The notes: generated by a model from the sequence alone, not told the origin. A stretch of DNA of 64,000 nucleotides from Streptomyces sp. ISL-36 (GCF_018614205.1 NZ_JAGGOS010000011.1:1-64000), one strand, 5' to 3'. Numbered from the stretch's first letter, positions 27,044 to 40,037 are shown. A program made the numbers and translations.

Positions 27044-28165
27044 ATGCATGTCACGCATCTGTCGCTGGCCGACTTCCGCTCCTACGCCCGGGTCGAGGTC
27101 CCGCTCGACCCGGGCGTCACGGCTTTCGTGGGCGCGAACGGCCAGGGCAAGACGAACCTCGTCGAGGCCGTCGGCTACCTCGCCACCCTCGGCAGTCATC
27201 GCGTCGCCTCGGACGCGCCGCTCGTACGGATGGGGGCGGACCGGGCGATCATCCGCGCCGCCGTCACCCAGGGCGAACGCTCCCAGCTGATCGAGCTGGA
27301 GCTCAATCCGGGACGCGCGAACCGGGCCCGTATCAATAGGTCCTCGCAGGTCAGACCACGTGACGTGCTGGGAATCGTACGGACCGTGCTGTTCGCGCCT
27401 GAGGATCTGTCCCTGGTGAAGGGCGATCCCGGGGAGCGCCGGCGCTTCCTCGACGAACTGATCACGGCGCGCGCGCCGCGCATGGCGGGCGTGCGCTCCG
27501 ACTACGAGCGGGTGCTGAAGCAGCGCAACACGCTTCTGAAGTCCGCCGCGATGGCGCGCCGGCACGGCGGCCGGGGCATGGACCTGTCGACGCTCGACGT
27601 GTGGGACCAGCACCTGGCACGGACGGGCGCCGAGCTTCTCGCCCAGCGGCTGGATCTGATCGGTGTGCTGCAGCCGCTGGCCGACAAGGCGTACGAGCAG
27701 CTGGCGCCGGGCGGCGGACCGATTCTGCTGGAGTACCGGCCCTCGGCGCCGGGTCCCGGGCACACGCGGGAGGAGCTGTACGAGCAGCTGATCGCCGCGC
27801 TGGCGGACGTACGCAAGCAGGAGATCGAACGGGGCGTCACGCTGGTCGGGCCGCACCGGGACGAGCTGCTGCTCAAGCTCGGCGACCTGCCGGCGAAGGG
27901 GTACGCGAGCCACGGGGAGTCCTGGTCGTTCGCGCTGGCGCTGCGGCTGGCCGCCTACGACCTGCTGCGGGCGGAGGGGAACGAGCCGGTGCTGGTCCTC
28001 GACGACGTCTTCGCCGAGCTGGACGCCCGTCGCCGGGAGCGGCTGGCGGAGCTGGTGGCTCCCGGCGAGCAGGTGCTGGTGACCGCCGCGGTGGTCGACG
28101 ACGTGCCGGGGGTGCTTGCGGGGGTTCGGTACGGGGTCGCCGGGGGTTCGGTGGAGAAGCTGTGA
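27044..28165 (+). CDS. recF: DNA replication and repair protein RecF
   Basis: An SMC-like ATPase that helps load RecA at gaps. It has 373 residues. Walker [10 protein letters not shown] is near residue 33, the signature region lies around [19 protein letters not shown], and Walker B is [12 protein letters not shown]. It starts with ATG 27044 ([16 protein letters not shown]), the standard RecF opening, and is followed after 22 bp by the dciA-like gene. Confidence 0.96.
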   Translation: MHVTHLSLADFRSYARVEVPLDPGVTAFVGANGQGKTNLVEAVGYLATLGSHRVASDAPLVRMGADRAIIRAAVTQGERSQLIELELNPGRANRARINRSSQVRPRDVLGIVRTVLFAPEDLSLVKGDPGERRRFLDELITARAPRMAGVRSDYERVLKQRNTLLKSAAMARRHGGRGMDLSTLDVWDQHLARTGAELLAQRLDLIGVLQPLADKAYEQLAPGGGPILLEYRPSAPGPGHTREELYEQLIAALADVRKQEIERGVTLVGPHRDELLLKLGDLPAKGYASHGESWSFALALRLAAYDLLRAEGNEPVLVLDDVFAELDARRRERLAELVAPGEQVLVTAAVVDDVPGVLAGVRYGVAGGSVEKL

Positions 28166-28187
28166 GGGTTTGTGAGGCTGTGAGGCT

Positions 28188-28736
28188 GTGAGCGAGAACG
28201 AGACCCCGAGCCCGAAGGCTCCGCCCGAGCCGTCCGGCGTCGACCTGGCGCGGGTCGCGCTGCGCGCCGCCAAGGAGCAGGCGAAGGCGCGGGGCGCCGC
28301 CGCCCAGCAGAAGAAGCAGGCCCGGCGGGGCGGTGGCCTGCGGTCCGGGTCGGGGGCGGACGGCCGTGACCCGCTGGCGCTGGGCGCCGCGATCAACCGG
28401 CTCATCACCGAGCGCGGCTGGGAGACGCCGGCCGCGGTGGGCGGGGTCATGGGGCGCTGGCCGCAGATCGTGGGCGAGGACCTGGCGAAGCACTGCGTGC
28501 CGCTGAAGTACGAGGAGGACCCGGAGGCGCGGGTGCTCACCGTGCAGTGCGACTCCACGGCGTGGGCGACGCAGCTGCGGCTGCTCGCGCCGAGGCTGGT
28601 GGCGCGGCTGAACGAGGACCTGGGGCAGGGGACCGTGCGGATCATCAAGGTGCTGGGGCCTTCGGCCGGGCCGCGGCGGGGGTACGGGCCGCTCAGGGCG
28701 CCGGGGTCGGTGGGGCCCGGCGACACGTACGGCTAG
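28188..28736 (+). CDS. dciA: DciA-type helicase loader (DUF721)
   Basis: A 182-residue protein with a GTG start; the GTGAGG-type repeats upstream leave the ribosome site unclear. The N-terminal 65 residues are disordered and Ala/Lys/Arg-rich. The C-terminal DUF721/KH-like domain runs from INRLITERGWETPAAVGGVMGRWPQIVG to the end, with LTVQCDSTAWATQLRLL. DUF721 proteins of bacteria lacking DnaC/DnaI are the replicative helicase partners DciA, and this position between recF and gyrB is that of mycobacterial Rv0004. Confidence 0.85.
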   Translation: MSENETPSPKAPPEPSGVDLARVALRAAKEQAKARGAAAQQKKQARRGGGLRSGSGADGRDPLALGAAINRLITERGWETPAAVGGVMGRWPQIVGEDLAKHCVPLKYEEDPEARVLTVQCDSTAWATQLRLLAPRLVARLNEDLGQGTVRIIKVLGPSAGPRRGYGPLRAPGSVGPGDTYG

Positions 28737-31262
<2,526 letters not shown>

Positions 31263-31303
31263 GTCGGTCTCAGCTGACCGTACGAAAGGACTGACGACCA
31301 GCA

Positions 31304-33919
31304 ATGGCCGACGAGAACACCCCGACCACCGAAGCCACAGAGGAAGAGCCGATTCTGCGGATCGAGCCCGTCGGGCTCGAGACCGAGATGCAGCGCTCGT
31401 ACCTCGACTACGCGATGTCCGTCATCGTGTCCCGCGCGCTGCCCGACGTACGGGACGGTCTGAAGCCCGTCCACCGGCGTGTGCTGTACGCGATGTACGA
31501 CGGCGGCTACCGGCCCGAGAAGGGCTTCTACAAGTGCGCCCGCGTCGTCGGTGACGTCATGGGTACGTACCACCCGCACGGCGACTCCTCCATCTACGAC
31601 GCGCTGGTCCGCCTGGCCCAGCCGTGGTCGATGCGGATGCCGCTGGTGGACTCCAACGGCAACTTCGGTTCCCCGGGCAACGACCCGGCCGCCGCCATGC
31701 GGTACACCGAGTGCAAGATGATGCCGCAGTCGATGGAGATGCTCCGGGACATCGACGAGGAGACCGTCGACTTCCAGGACAACTACGACGGCCGCAACCA
31801 GGAGCCGACGGTTCTCCCGGCCCGCTTCCCGAACCTGCTGGTCAACGGCAGCGCCGGTATCGCGGTCGGTATGGCGACCAACATCCCGCCGCACAACCTG
31901 CGCGAGGTGGCGGCCGGTGCCCAGTGGGCGCTGGAGCACCCCGAGGCCACCCACGAGGAGCTGCTCGACGCGCTCATCGAGCGGATCAAGGGCCCGGACT
32001 TCCCGACCGGCGCGCTGGTCGTGGGCCGCAAGGGCATCGAGGAGGCGTACCGCACCGGCCGTGGCTCGATCACGATGCGTGCGGTCGTCGAGGTCGAGGA
32101 GATCCAGAACCGCCAGTGCCTGGTGGTCACGGAGCTTCCCTACCAGACCAACCCGGACAACCTCGCGCAGAAGATCGCCGACCTGGTCAAGGACGGCAAG
32201 ATCGGCGGCATCGCCGACGTCCGCGACGAGACCTCGTCCCGTACCGGTCAGCGGCTCGTCATCGTGCTCAAGCGCGACGCCGTCGCCAAGGTCGTCCTCA
32301 ACAACCTGTACAAGCACACCGACCTGCAGACGAACTTCGGCGCGAACATGCTGGCGCTCGTCGACGGTGTGCCGCGCACGCTCTCGCTGGACGCCTTCAT
32401 CCGCCACTGGGTGACGCACCAGATCGAGGTCATCGTCCGGCGTACCCGCTTCCGCCTGCGCAAGGCGGAGGAGCGCGCGCACATCCTGCGCGGTCTGCTC
32501 AAGGCGCTGGACGCGATCGACGAGGTCATCGCCCTCATCCGGCGCAGCCAGACCGTCGAGATCGCGCGCGAGGGCCTGATGGGCCTGCTGGAGATCGACG
32601 AGATCCAGGCCAACGCCATCCTCGAGATGCAGCTGCGCCGGCTCGCCGCGCTGGAGCGCCAGAAGATCGTCGCCGAGCACGACGAGCTGCAGGCGAAGAT
32701 CAACGAGTACAACGCGATCCTCGCCTCCGAGGAGCGTCAGCGCACCATCGTCAGCGAGGAGCTGGCGCTGATCGTCGAGAAGTTCGGCGACGACCGCCGC
32801 TCCAAGCTGGTGCCCTTCGACGGTGACATGTCCATCGAGGACCTGATCGCCGAGGAGGACATCGTCGTCACCATCACGCGTGGCGGCTATGTGAAGCGTA
32901 CGAAGACCGAGGACTACCGCTCGCAGAAGCGCGGCGGCAAGGGTGTGCGCGGCACGAAGCTGAAGCAGGACGACATCGTCGACCACTTCTTCGTGTCCAC
33001 GACCCACCACTGGCTCCTCTTCTTCACCAACAAGGGACGGGTCTACCGGGCCAAGGCGTACGAGCTGCCGGACGCCGGCCGGGACGCACGCGGCCAGCAC
33101 GTGGCCAACCTGCTGGCCTTCCAGCCGGACGAGCAGATCGCCGAGATCCTGGCGATCCGCGACTACGAGGCCGCGCCCTACCTGGTGCTCGCCACCAAGG
33201 GCGGTCTGGTGAAGAAGACCGCGCTGAAGGACTACGACTCGCCGCGTTCGGGCGGTGTCATCGCGATCAACCTCCGGGAGACGGAGGACGGGAGCGACGA
33301 CGAGCTGATCGGCGCCGAGCTGGTGTCGGCGGACGACGATCTGCTGCTCATCAGCAAGAAGGCGCAGTCGATCCGGTTCACCGCGACGGACGACGCACTG
33401 CGTCCGATGGGACGAGCGACGTCCGGCGTCAAGGGGATGAGTTTCCGCGAGGGCGACGAGCTGCTCTCGATGAATGTCGTCAGGCCGGGTACGTTCGTCT
33501 TCACCGCCACCGACGGTGGGTACGCGAAGCGGACCAACGTCGACGAGTACCGCGTCCAGGGTCGCGGTGGCCTCGGTATCAAGGCCGCCAAGATCGTGGA
33601 GGACCGCGGCTCGCTCGTGGGCGCGCTGGTGGTCGAGGAGACGGACGAGATCCTCGCCATCACGCTGTCCGGTGGTGTGATCCGTACGCGAGTCAACGAA
33701 GTCAGGGAGACCGGCCGTGACACCATGGGCGTCCAGCTGATCAACCTGGGCAAGCGCGATGCCGTCGTCGGTATCGCACGGAACGCCGAGGCGGGCAGCG
33801 AGGCCGAAGAGGTCGACGCGGTCGATACCGAGGCAGAGATCGTCGAAGGCATCGAGGCCGCAACCGCGGTCGAGGCAGCCGAGGGCAACGAGCCCTCGGC
33901 CGGGGAGCACGAGGAGTAG
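31304..33919 (+). CDS. gyrA: DNA gyrase subunit A
   Basis: The cleavage subunit of gyrase, 871 residues, 41 bp after gyrB. The active-site tyrosine is Tyr134 in [11 protein letters not shown]. The quinolone-determining segment reads [13 protein letters not shown], carrying the usual Ser and Asp. The GyrA box QKRGGKG begins the C-terminal DNA-wrapping pinwheel. The last 50 residues are acidic. Confidence 0.97.
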   Translation: MADENTPTTEATEEEPILRIEPVGLETEMQRSYLDYAMSVIVSRALPDVRDGLKPVHRRVLYAMYDGGYRPEKGFYKCARVVGDVMGTYHPHGDSSIYDALVRLAQPWSMRMPLVDSNGNFGSPGNDPAAAMRYTECKMMPQSMEMLRDIDEETVDFQDNYDGRNQEPTVLPARFPNLLVNGSAGIAVGMATNIPPHNLREVAAGAQWALEHPEATHEELLDALIERIKGPDFPTGALVVGRKGIEEAYRTGRGSITMRAVVEVEEIQNRQCLVVTELPYQTNPDNLAQKIADLVKDGKIGGIADVRDETSSRTGQRLVIVLKRDAVAKVVLNNLYKHTDLQTNFGANMLALVDGVPRTLSLDAFIRHWVTHQIEVIVRRTRFRLRKAEERAHILRGLLKALDAIDEVIALIRRSQTVEIAREGLMGLLEIDEIQANAILEMQLRRLAALERQKIVAEHDELQAKINEYNAILASEERQRTIVSEELALIVEKFGDDRRSKLVPFDGDMSIEDLIAEEDIVVTITRGGYVKRTKTEDYRSQKRGGKGVRGTKLKQDDIVDHFFVSTTHHWLLFFTNKGRVYRAKAYELPDAGRDARGQHVANLLAFQPDEQIAEILAIRDYEAAPYLVLATKGGLVKKTALKDYDSPRSGGVIAINLRETEDGSDDELIGAELVSADDDLLLISKKAQSIRFTATDDALRPMGRATSGVKGMSFREGDELLSMNVVRPGTFVFTATDGGYAKRTNVDEYRVQGRGGLGIKAAKIVEDRGSLVGALVVEETDEILAITLSGGVIRTRVNEVRETGRDTMGVQLINLGKRDAVVGIARNAEAGSEAEEVDAVDTEAEIVEGIEAATAVEAAEGNEPSAGEHEE

Positions 33920-33922
33920 AGC

Positions 33923-34621
33923 GTGAGTGGAGCCACGGGCGCCGGATCGGCGGCTGCCGGAGCTTCTGCTGGTGCTGGAGCTGACGGCGCCCGTGGCTCG
34001 GCCACGGACTCCCAGGGGGTTGCGGTGACGGACACTCGGGGGCCCAAGCCCTCGTACGAGGGGTACAACGGGCCACTGCCGGGCGAGCGAGCCGGTGGGC
34101 AGCAGCCGGGCGGGCCGTACCACCCTCCGCAGGCGTACGGCGCTCAGGCGCCGGCCGCCGGCGCGGGCGGTCAGAACATGGGCCCGAACCCGGGCGGCCA
34201 GAGCGCCGGCGCGGTACGCCGGCCGCGGACGGGGGCACGCACCACGCCCCGGACGCGCAAGGCACGACTGCGGGTGGCCAAGGCCGACCCGTGGTCGGTG
34301 ATGAAGGTGAGCTTCCTGCTCTCCATCGCGCTGGGCATCTGCACGGTGGTGGCCGCGTCGGTGCTGTGGATGGTCATGGACGCCATGGGCGTCTTCTCGA
34401 CCGTCGGCGGCACGATCAGCGAGGCCACGGGCTCGAACGAGTCCAACGGCTTCGATCTGCAGTCGTTCCTCTCGCTGCCGCGCGTGCTCATGTTCACGTC
34501 GGTCATCGCGGTCATCGACGTGGTCCTGATGACCGCGCTGGCGACGCTGGGCGCGTTCATCTACAACCTGTCCGCCGGTTTCGTGGGCGGTGTGGAGCTG
34601 ACGCTCGCCGAGGACGAATGA
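33923..34621 (+). CDS. DUF3566 transmembrane protein
   Basis: GTG 33923 follows GAGGAG, 3 bp after the gyrA stop. The first 115 of 232 residues are disordered and Pro/Gly/Gln-rich. The DUF3566 core has two membrane helices (about 128-155 and 187-215) with an extracellular loop, and ends ALATLGAFIYNLSAGFVGGVELTL. It corresponds to mycobacterial Rv0007. The function is unproven; genes at this site are associated with envelope and division proteins. Confidence 0.85.
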   Translation: MSGATGAGSAAAGASAGAGADGARGSATDSQGVAVTDTRGPKPSYEGYNGPLPGERAGGQQPGGPYHPPQAYGAQAPAAGAGGQNMGPNPGGQSAGAVRRPRTGARTTPRTRKARLRVAKADPWSVMKVSFLLSIALGICTVVAASVLWMVMDAMGVFSTVGGTISEATGSNESNGFDLQSFLSLPRVLMFTSVIAVIDVVLMTALATLGAFIYNLSAGFVGGVELTLAEDE

Positions 34622-34718
34622 GCGGTGTGGGGGCCGGAGGGAACCGATTTTGGGACTGGCCCCCACGTGCGCTAATCTTCAGGAGTCAGCGCGCGGGAGA
34701 TACACCGCAGAGCGCGGC

Positions 34719-34792
34719 GGGGCTATAGCTCAGTTGGTTAGAGCGCATCCCTGATAAGGATGAGGCCACAGGTTCAAATCCTGTTAGCCCCA
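34719..34792 (+). tRNA. tRNA-Ile (GAT anticodon)
   Basis: A 74-nt cloverleaf. GGGGCTA pairs with TAGCCCC, the D arm is GCTCAGTTGGTTAGAGC, the anticodon GAT is at 34753-34755 and the T loop is TTCAAAT. CCA is not encoded. Confidence 0.97.
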
Positions 34793-34798
34793 CAGCGA

Positions 34799-34840
34799 CG
34801 ATCGGCCCGGACGGATTCTCCGTCCGGGCCGATCGCTTTT
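34799..34840 (+). terminator. Strong terminator after tRNA-Ile
   Basis: A perfect 17-bp stem (34799-34815 with 34819-34835) and a 3-nt loop, followed by CTTTT. Confidence 0.92.
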
Positions 34841-34928
34841 ACCCCGGAGCAGGTCACCGATCGGTATCGGTCGGTGTGTAGAGTGGGCGTCAGAAGTCTC
34901 CTACGTCAACGAAAGACGAGGTCGCGCG

Positions 34929-35063
34929 GTGAAGAAGCTTCTCCTGGTCGCACTGGCCGCCATCGGCGGGCTCCTCGTGTACCGCCAGATCCAGGCGGAT
35001 CGCGCCGAGCAGGATCTGTGGACGGAGGCGACCGACTCCGTGCCCGCAGGTTCGGGTGTCTGA
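34929..35063 (+). CDS. DLW-39 family small membrane protein
   Basis: 44 residues from GTG 34929: KKLLLVALAAIGGLLVYRQ is one N-terminal membrane helix, followed by a charged tail IQADRAEQDLWTEATDS containing the family's DLW tripeptide. It is a conserved actinobacterial microprotein of unknown function, normally found beside this tRNA-Ile near gyrA. Confidence 0.88.
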   Translation: MKKLLLVALAAIGGLLVYRQIQADRAEQDLWTEATDSVPAGSGV

Positions 35064-35083
35064 GACGCAGACTGTGTGTGGAT

Positions 35084-35117
35084 GAAGCCCCGGCCGCTCG
35101 TGAGCGGCCGGGGCTTC
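35084..35117 (+). terminator. Terminator after the DLW-39 gene
   Basis: 16-nt perfect arms (GAAGCCCCGGCCGCTC and complement) with a minimal loop, 20 bp after the stop codon. Confidence 0.85.
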
Positions 35118-35243
35118 ACCCTGTTCACGGCAGCTTGTGCCCGCTGTTTCAGGACCGTGACACGCCTCTCCTTGAGTTCACCACCGCAAATCACTACGTT
35201 GCTAGAGCAAAGTTGAGTGATCGCGGTCAAGGGGGACAGCCGG

Positions 35244-37226
35244 GTGAGAGCACGACGAACGGCGACGGGGCGAACGGCGCCGGGGCGAACGGCGCCGGGT
35301 CGAGTGGCCGGGGCGCGGGTGGCGGGAGCGTGGGTGGCGGGAGCGTTGTGCGGCCTGCTGTGCACGCCGGCGCAGGCAGCGGGCGCCGCCGGGCCCGCCG
35401 TGGACGAGCCGGAGATGTCCGGCGGCAGCAGCCTGGTGATGGTGCTCGACTCGTCCGGCTCCATGGCCGACGACGACGGCTCGGGGCGTACGAGGATGGA
35501 AGCGGCCCGCGCCGCCGTGGGCACCGTCGTGGACGGTCTGCCCGACCGGCACCCCACCGGGCTGCGGGTCTACGGGGCCGACCGTCCCCGTGGCTGCACC
35601 GACACCCGGCTCGTCAAGCCCGTCGAGCCGCTGGACCGGGCGGGCCTCAAGGCCGCCGTGGCGGGCCTGCGGCCCACCGGCGACACTCCCATCGGGCTGT
35701 CGCTCCAGAAGGCCGCCCACGACCTTTCCGAGCCCGTCGGCGGGGCGATCGGGACGCGCACGATCCTGCTGATCTCCGACGGTGAGGACTCCTGCGGCAC
35801 TCCCGAGCCCTGTGAGGTGGCCGCCGAACTCGCCAAGGACGGGATCGGGCTGCGGATCGACACGGTCGGCTTCCAGGTGAAGGGAGCGGCGCGGCAGCAG
35901 CTGGAGTGCATCGCCGAGGCGGGCAACGGCCGTTACTACGACGCGCCCGACGCCGACGCGCTGGCCCGGCAGCTCCAACGGGCCTCGCAGCTCTCGGCGG
36001 ACGGCTACCGGCTGCGGGGCGAGCGCGTCGAGGGCACCGCGACGAGCGACCGGGCGCCCGGCCTCGTACCCGGGCAGTACCTGGACACGATCGGGCCCGG
36101 TGAGAAGCGGTACTACGCGGCCGATCTCGACGACCGGTCCACGGTGAACTTCGCGGCGACCGCGGTGCCGCAGCCCGGGTCGACGGTGGACACCGTCGAC
36201 AAGCTGACCACGAGCCTCGTCCACGCCTCGGGCACGGGCAGCGAGGGCACCTGCACGACCGACAGCCAGATCTTCCACCAGGACGAGGGCGCCGCGCCGT
36301 TGACCTCCACCATCGCGCGCGTGCCCACCGAGAAGCGATGGTCCACCTGTGACGAGGCGGACCGGTACTGGTTCGTGGTGGAGCGGACGAGCAAGCCGGA
36401 GTCGGACGCGTCCCGCTGGCCGCTGGAACTCGTCCTCGGCGTGGAGAAGCCGCTGCCGGCCGGCACCACCCCGGCGCAGTCGGAGCCGGAGTACGGCGCG
36501 GGCGGCAAGGACGCCGTCCTGCCCACCGGCGATCCGAAGGACGTGCGGGGCGGGACCGGCTTCAACGACGCGCGGGAGATCGGGGAGGGCGTGTGGCGCG
36601 ACCGGCTGCTGCCGGCGCAGACCCTCTGGTACCGCGTCCCGGTCGGCTGGGGACAGCAGTTGCGCTACGACGTCGAGTTCGCCAACGAGCCCACGGTCGA
36701 CGGGGCGTCGTCGGTGACCTCGTACGGAGCCACCCAGGTGTACACGCCCGCCCGGCACCCGGTCGGCGGTGGCACGGGCGAGTTCTCCTCGCGGACCAGC
36801 TACAACGGCCGCCCCACGGCACTGAAGATGGGTACGGTGCCGATCGCCTGGACCAACCGGTACGAGAGCAACCCCAACGTCGTCCCGGTGCATGCGCCGG
36901 GCGGCTTCTACCTCGCCGTCACGCTCGGTGCCGAGGCCGCGGAGATCGCCGAGAACCCGCAGATCGCCGTGGTGCTGCGGGTGGCGGTCCTGGGTGAGGC
37001 GCTGGCCGGACCGGAGCACAACGCGGCCGCCTTGGACGGGAAGTTGGACAAGCAGGGCGAATCGACCGGGCGCGCAGACAGCAGCGGGACGGGCGGGGCA
37101 GGATGGAGCGGCACTGTGGCCGCCGGGGTGGCGGGTGGCGCGGTCGTCCTGATCGCGGCAGCGGTGATCGTGCTGCTGCGGGTACGCGGCAGGGCGGCGA
37201 CGGAGACGACGAGGAGAAGCGCGTGA
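35244..37226 (+). CDS. Secreted VWA-domain protein with C-terminal membrane anchor
   Basis: I start at GTG 35244 because AAGGGGG lies just upstream (660 residues). The signal sequence has an n-region built from 15-bp DNA repeats (RTAPG units) and a core WVAGALCGLLC ending near AQA. The VWA domain at about 55-240 has an intact MIDAS motif, D-S-S-G-S in VLDSSGSM, with a later ISDGEDSC. A beta-rich extracellular region follows, with the segment TLWYRVPVGWGQQLRY near residues 465-480. A membrane helix (GGAVVLIAAAVIVLLRV) and a basic tail end the protein. It overlaps the next gene by 4 bp. The ligand is unknown; a surface adhesion or sensing role is inference. Confidence 0.82.
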   Translation: MRARRTATGRTAPGRTAPGRVAGARVAGAWVAGALCGLLCTPAQAAGAAGPAVDEPEMSGGSSLVMVLDSSGSMADDDGSGRTRMEAARAAVGTVVDGLPDRHPTGLRVYGADRPRGCTDTRLVKPVEPLDRAGLKAAVAGLRPTGDTPIGLSLQKAAHDLSEPVGGAIGTRTILLISDGEDSCGTPEPCEVAAELAKDGIGLRIDTVGFQVKGAARQQLECIAEAGNGRYYDAPDADALARQLQRASQLSADGYRLRGERVEGTATSDRAPGLVPGQYLDTIGPGEKRYYAADLDDRSTVNFAATAVPQPGSTVDTVDKLTTSLVHASGTGSEGTCTTDSQIFHQDEGAAPLTSTIARVPTEKRWSTCDEADRYWFVVERTSKPESDASRWPLELVLGVEKPLPAGTTPAQSEPEYGAGGKDAVLPTGDPKDVRGGTGFNDAREIGEGVWRDRLLPAQTLWYRVPVGWGQQLRYDVEFANEPTVDGASSVTSYGATQVYTPARHPVGGGTGEFSSRTSYNGRPTALKMGTVPIAWTNRYESNPNVVPVHAPGGFYLAVTLGAEAAEIAENPQIAVVLRVAVLGEALAGPEHNAAALDGKLDKQGESTGRADSSGTGGAGWSGTVAAGVAGGAVVLIAAAVIVLLRVRGRAATETTRRSA

Positions 37227-38668
37227 AGACGCAGCGCCTGAGGACGCAGCGCGTGAGGACGCGGCGGGGGAGGATCCGGACGACCGGCGCGGTCCGGGCG
37301 ACCGGCGCGGTCCGGGCGACCGGCGCGGTCCGGATGGCCGGGATCGTCCGGGCGACCCGGGCGCTGGCCGCCGCGGTGTGCCTGGCCGCGGCGCTGCCGG
37401 GCCAGGCCTGGGCGGCCGGCGAGAGCCCGTACACGTTCGACGAAGCGGCCGAGCAGGTCAAGGGCGCCGCCTCCAGCCTGGACGCCGAGCAGTTGAAGGC
37501 AGGCCGGACCTACCGCGACGCCATCAAGAAGGACGGCAAGCTCTACTACCGGGTCGATCTCGACGCGAAGCAGAACGCCTACGTCTCGGTGGTCGCCGTG
37601 CCGAAACCGGGCGGCAAGGCCGAGTACGGCGACGGCATCAAGGTGAGCCTGCAGGACGGCTCCGGCACGCAGTGCGACTACCAGGACGCGCTCTTCGGTT
37701 CCGCCGGATTCACCCGCCCCATCGCCGCGTACGCCCACCGCACGATCAAGCCCGACAGCTCCACCTGTCAGCAGGCGGGCGCCTACTACGTGCTGGTCGA
37801 GCGGACCTCCAAGGCCGTCTCCACGCCCGACGACTGGGCGTTGGAGATCCGCCACCTCGCCGAGCCGGGCGTGAAGCAGACCGGACCCACCGAGCTGCCC
37901 GACAACTGGCCCTCCTCCTCGCCCCAGCCGCCCGGTGGCGGTCCGCAGAAGCGGCAGGGCGGGGCCGGCTTCCACGACGCCACCTCGCTGCGGCAGGGCG
38001 AGTGGCGCGACGACATCAAGCCCGGGCAGACCCTCTTCTACCGGGTGCCGGTGGACTGGGGTCAGCAGATCTTCGCCAGCGCGGAGCTGGGATCGAGCGC
38101 CGCCGGCGACACGTACGTCGGCAATGCGCTCGTGCTCTCCCTCGACAACCCGGCCCGGGGACACGTCGACGAGGACACCGTCAGCTACGACGGTGACCCG
38201 GCGACGCTCGCGCTGGACGCGCACCGGCCCGTCGCCTTCCAGAACCGCTACTCCTCCGACAGCAACACGAACGCCCTGCGCTTCGCGGGCTGGTACTACC
38301 TGTCGGCCACGCTCAGCCCCGAGATCGCCAAGGCGTACGGGGACAAGCCGGTGCCGCTGACGCTGCGGGTGAACGTCACCGGTACGGCGAAGGCGGGGCC
38401 CGCGTACGACGGGGATGCCGGGCCGTTCACGGTCACCGAGGACGATCGGGACGCGGCGGCCAGCGGTCAGAGCGGGGCCGAGGCGGGGAAGAGCGACGGC
38501 ATGCGGCTGGTCGCGGCGGCCGGGATCGGTGCCGGGACCGTGCTGATCCTCGTGCTCGGTGTGTGGACGGTCGTGGCACGGCGGCGCGTGGCAGGGGCAT
38601 CACAGGACGGGCGGCAGGACGGGCGGTCGGACGGGCCGCCGCAGTTCGGGCCGCCGACGGCCTGGTAG
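37223..38668 (+). CDS. Secreted membrane-anchored partner protein, homologous to the C-terminal part of the VWA protein
   Basis: 481 residues from GTG 37223 (GTGA overlap with the VWA gene, hence translational coupling). The signal peptide carries a threefold TGAVRA repeat. The mature part shares segments with the VWA protein: ERTSK, a GGAGFHDA / GGTGFNDA pair, and LFYRVPVDWGQQIF against LWYRVPVGWGQQLRY. The two probably arose by duplication, one with a VWA head. It ends with a membrane helix (GIGAGTVLILVLGVWTVV) and a short tail. No function is known; co-translation suggests a complex at the cell surface. Confidence 0.75.
   Translation: MKTQRLRTQRVRTRRGRIRTTGAVRATGAVRATGAVRMAGIVRATRALAAAVCLAAALPGQAWAAGESPYTFDEAAEQVKGAASSLDAEQLKAGRTYRDAIKKDGKLYYRVDLDAKQNAYVSVVAVPKPGGKAEYGDGIKVSLQDGSGTQCDYQDALFGSAGFTRPIAAYAHRTIKPDSSTCQQAGAYYVLVERTSKAVSTPDDWALEIRHLAEPGVKQTGPTELPDNWPSSSPQPPGGGPQKRQGGAGFHDATSLRQGEWRDDIKPGQTLFYRVPVDWGQQIFASAELGSSAAGDTYVGNALVLSLDNPARGHVDEDTVSYDGDPATLALDAHRPVAFQNRYSSDSNTNALRFAGWYYLSATLSPEIAKAYGDKPVPLTLRVNVTGTAKAGPAYDGDAGPFTVTEDDRDAAASGQSGAEAGKSDGMRLVAAAGIGAGTVLILVLGVWTVVARRRVAGASQDGRQDGRSDGPPQFGPPTAW
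37281..37334 (+). repeat. 18-bp tandem repeat, three copies, inside a signal peptide
   Basis: Unit CGACCGGCGCGGTCCGGG at 37281, 37299 and 37317 (last base of the third copy differs). It encodes the n-region TGAVRA repeats. Confidence 0.95.
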
Positions 38669-38686
38669 CCGGACCGGCGAGGGCCG

Positions 38687-39994
38687 TCAGGTCTGGGTGA
38701 GGGCCCAGATGCCGACCGCGAAACAGATCAGCGCGACGAACAGGACCGGGACCGCCACCTTCGGGGGCGGTCCCGGCCGCGTTGCGGGACGCCGCACCGC
38801 CGGGGAGGCCGGGGCGGGAACCTGCGGGGCGTGAGCGGTGTATGGATGAGTAGAGGCTTGCTCGTACGGCACCGCGGCCGTGGGGGCGTAGGCGAGGGAG
38901 GGGGCGGCGTGGGCGCTGACCGGCTGTGGCGGAAGGGTGGGCTGCTCGTGGACCGGCTGGACCGGCTGGACCGGCTGGACCGGCTGGGCCGGCTGTTGCG
39001 GCTGCTGGGCCGGCTGCTGCTGGGGAGGCGGGGGCAGGTGGAAGCTGCCCGTCTCGGAGGCGCTCGGCAGGGGCGTGGGGGCGGGCGCGGGCGCGGGAGT
39101 CGTCTGGGACGGGGTCTCGGGGCCGTTGGGGCCGAAGCCGGCGGGCAGGGGGCCGATCTGGTCGAAGACCTCGACCGGCTCCTCGTTCGGGCCGGCCTCG
39201 GGAAGCATCTCGACCGCCGAGGTGAGGGCCTTGCGCACGCCGGTCGCCGTTCTGAAACGGGCCTGCGGGTCGGGCTGCAGCAGACCGGCGATGACCTGCC
39301 ACAGCGGCTCGGGGATGTCCTGGGGGGCTCCCGGAGTCCCGTGCGCCATGAAGTGCTCGATCAGGGCGCGGGAGTCCGGCTTCTGGCCCTGGAGCAGATA
39401 GAGCGCGACCAGGCCGACCGCGAAGAGGTCGGCCGGGAAGTCGGGTTCCGCGCCCATCATCTGCTCGGGCGCGAAGTAACCGGGCGTCCCCACCACGTAG
39501 TTGGTCTCGGTCAGGCGGGGTTCGCCCTTGCGCATGGAGATGCCGAAATCGGACAGCCGCAGATGCGGCCGCCCGGTTCCGGTGACGTCGAGCAGGATGT
39601 TCGCCGGCTTGATGTCGCGGTGCACGACCCCCTCCGCGTGCACCGCGGCCAGACCGGAGAGCAGCTGATCGAGCAGCGTGCAGACGAAGCGCGGCGGCAG
39701 CGGGCCGTAGTCGCCGATGACGTGCGCCAGGGAACCGCCGGCCACCAGATCCATGGTGAACAGCACCTTGTCGTCGTCGGCGGCCCAGCTGGCCGGGGCG
39801 AGGACATGGGGGTGGTCGATCCTGAGCGCCTGCTCCCGGACGAAGCGGAGCAGCGTGTGGGCGTCGCTCTGCTGGAGCACCTTGGCCGCCACATAGCGGC
39901 GGCGGCGGTGGTCCCAGGCGCGCCAGACCGCTCCGACCCCGCCGCGGCCGATCGGGTCGATCAGCTCGTACCGACCCGCGAAGATCTCACCCAT
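38687..39994 (-). CDS. Serine/threonine protein kinase with C-terminal tail anchor
   Basis: 435 residues from ATG 39994. The kinase domain occupies about 1-265. The glycine loop is GRGGVGAVW, the lysine is in AAKVLQ, the catalytic loop is HRDIKPANILLD, followed by DFGISM and GTPGYFAPEQMMG, so it should be active. A Pro/Gln-rich linker holds a QPV repeat encoded by CTGGACCGG units near 38948-38985. One membrane helix (VPVLFVALICFAVGIWALTQT) forms the extreme C-terminus, leaving no extracellular sensor domain. The XRE gene lies 43 bp upstream in the same direction. Confidence 0.9.
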   Translation of the reverse strand: MGEIFAGRYELIDPIGRGGVGAVWRAWDHRRRRYVAAKVLQQSDAHTLLRFVREQALRIDHPHVLAPASWAADDDKVLFTMDLVAGGSLAHVIGDYGPLPPRFVCTLLDQLLSGLAAVHAEGVVHRDIKPANILLDVTGTGRPHLRLSDFGISMRKGEPRLTETNYVVGTPGYFAPEQMMGAEPDFPADLFAVGLVALYLLQGQKPDSRALIEHFMAHGTPGAPQDIPEPLWQVIAGLLQPDPQARFRTATGVRKALTSAVEMLPEAGPNEEPVEVFDQIGPLPAGFGPNGPETPSQTTPAPAPAPTPLPSASETGSFHLPPPPQQQPAQQPQQPAQPVQPVQPVQPVHEQPTLPPQPVSAHAAPSLAYAPTAAVPYEQASTHPYTAHAPQVPAPASPAVRRPATRPGPPPKVAVPVLFVALICFAVGIWALTQT

Positions 39995-40037
39995 TACGCT
40001 GCGCCCGCTCCCCGTCGTGCCCTGCTGCTGCTCTGCG

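Noticed and set aside
24815..28726. Open frame of 1303 codons on the minus strand across dnaN, gnd, recF and dciA
   Set aside because: Antisense shadow of four well-conserved plus-strand genes; its translation is low-complexity and matches no family. High GC makes such long frames common.
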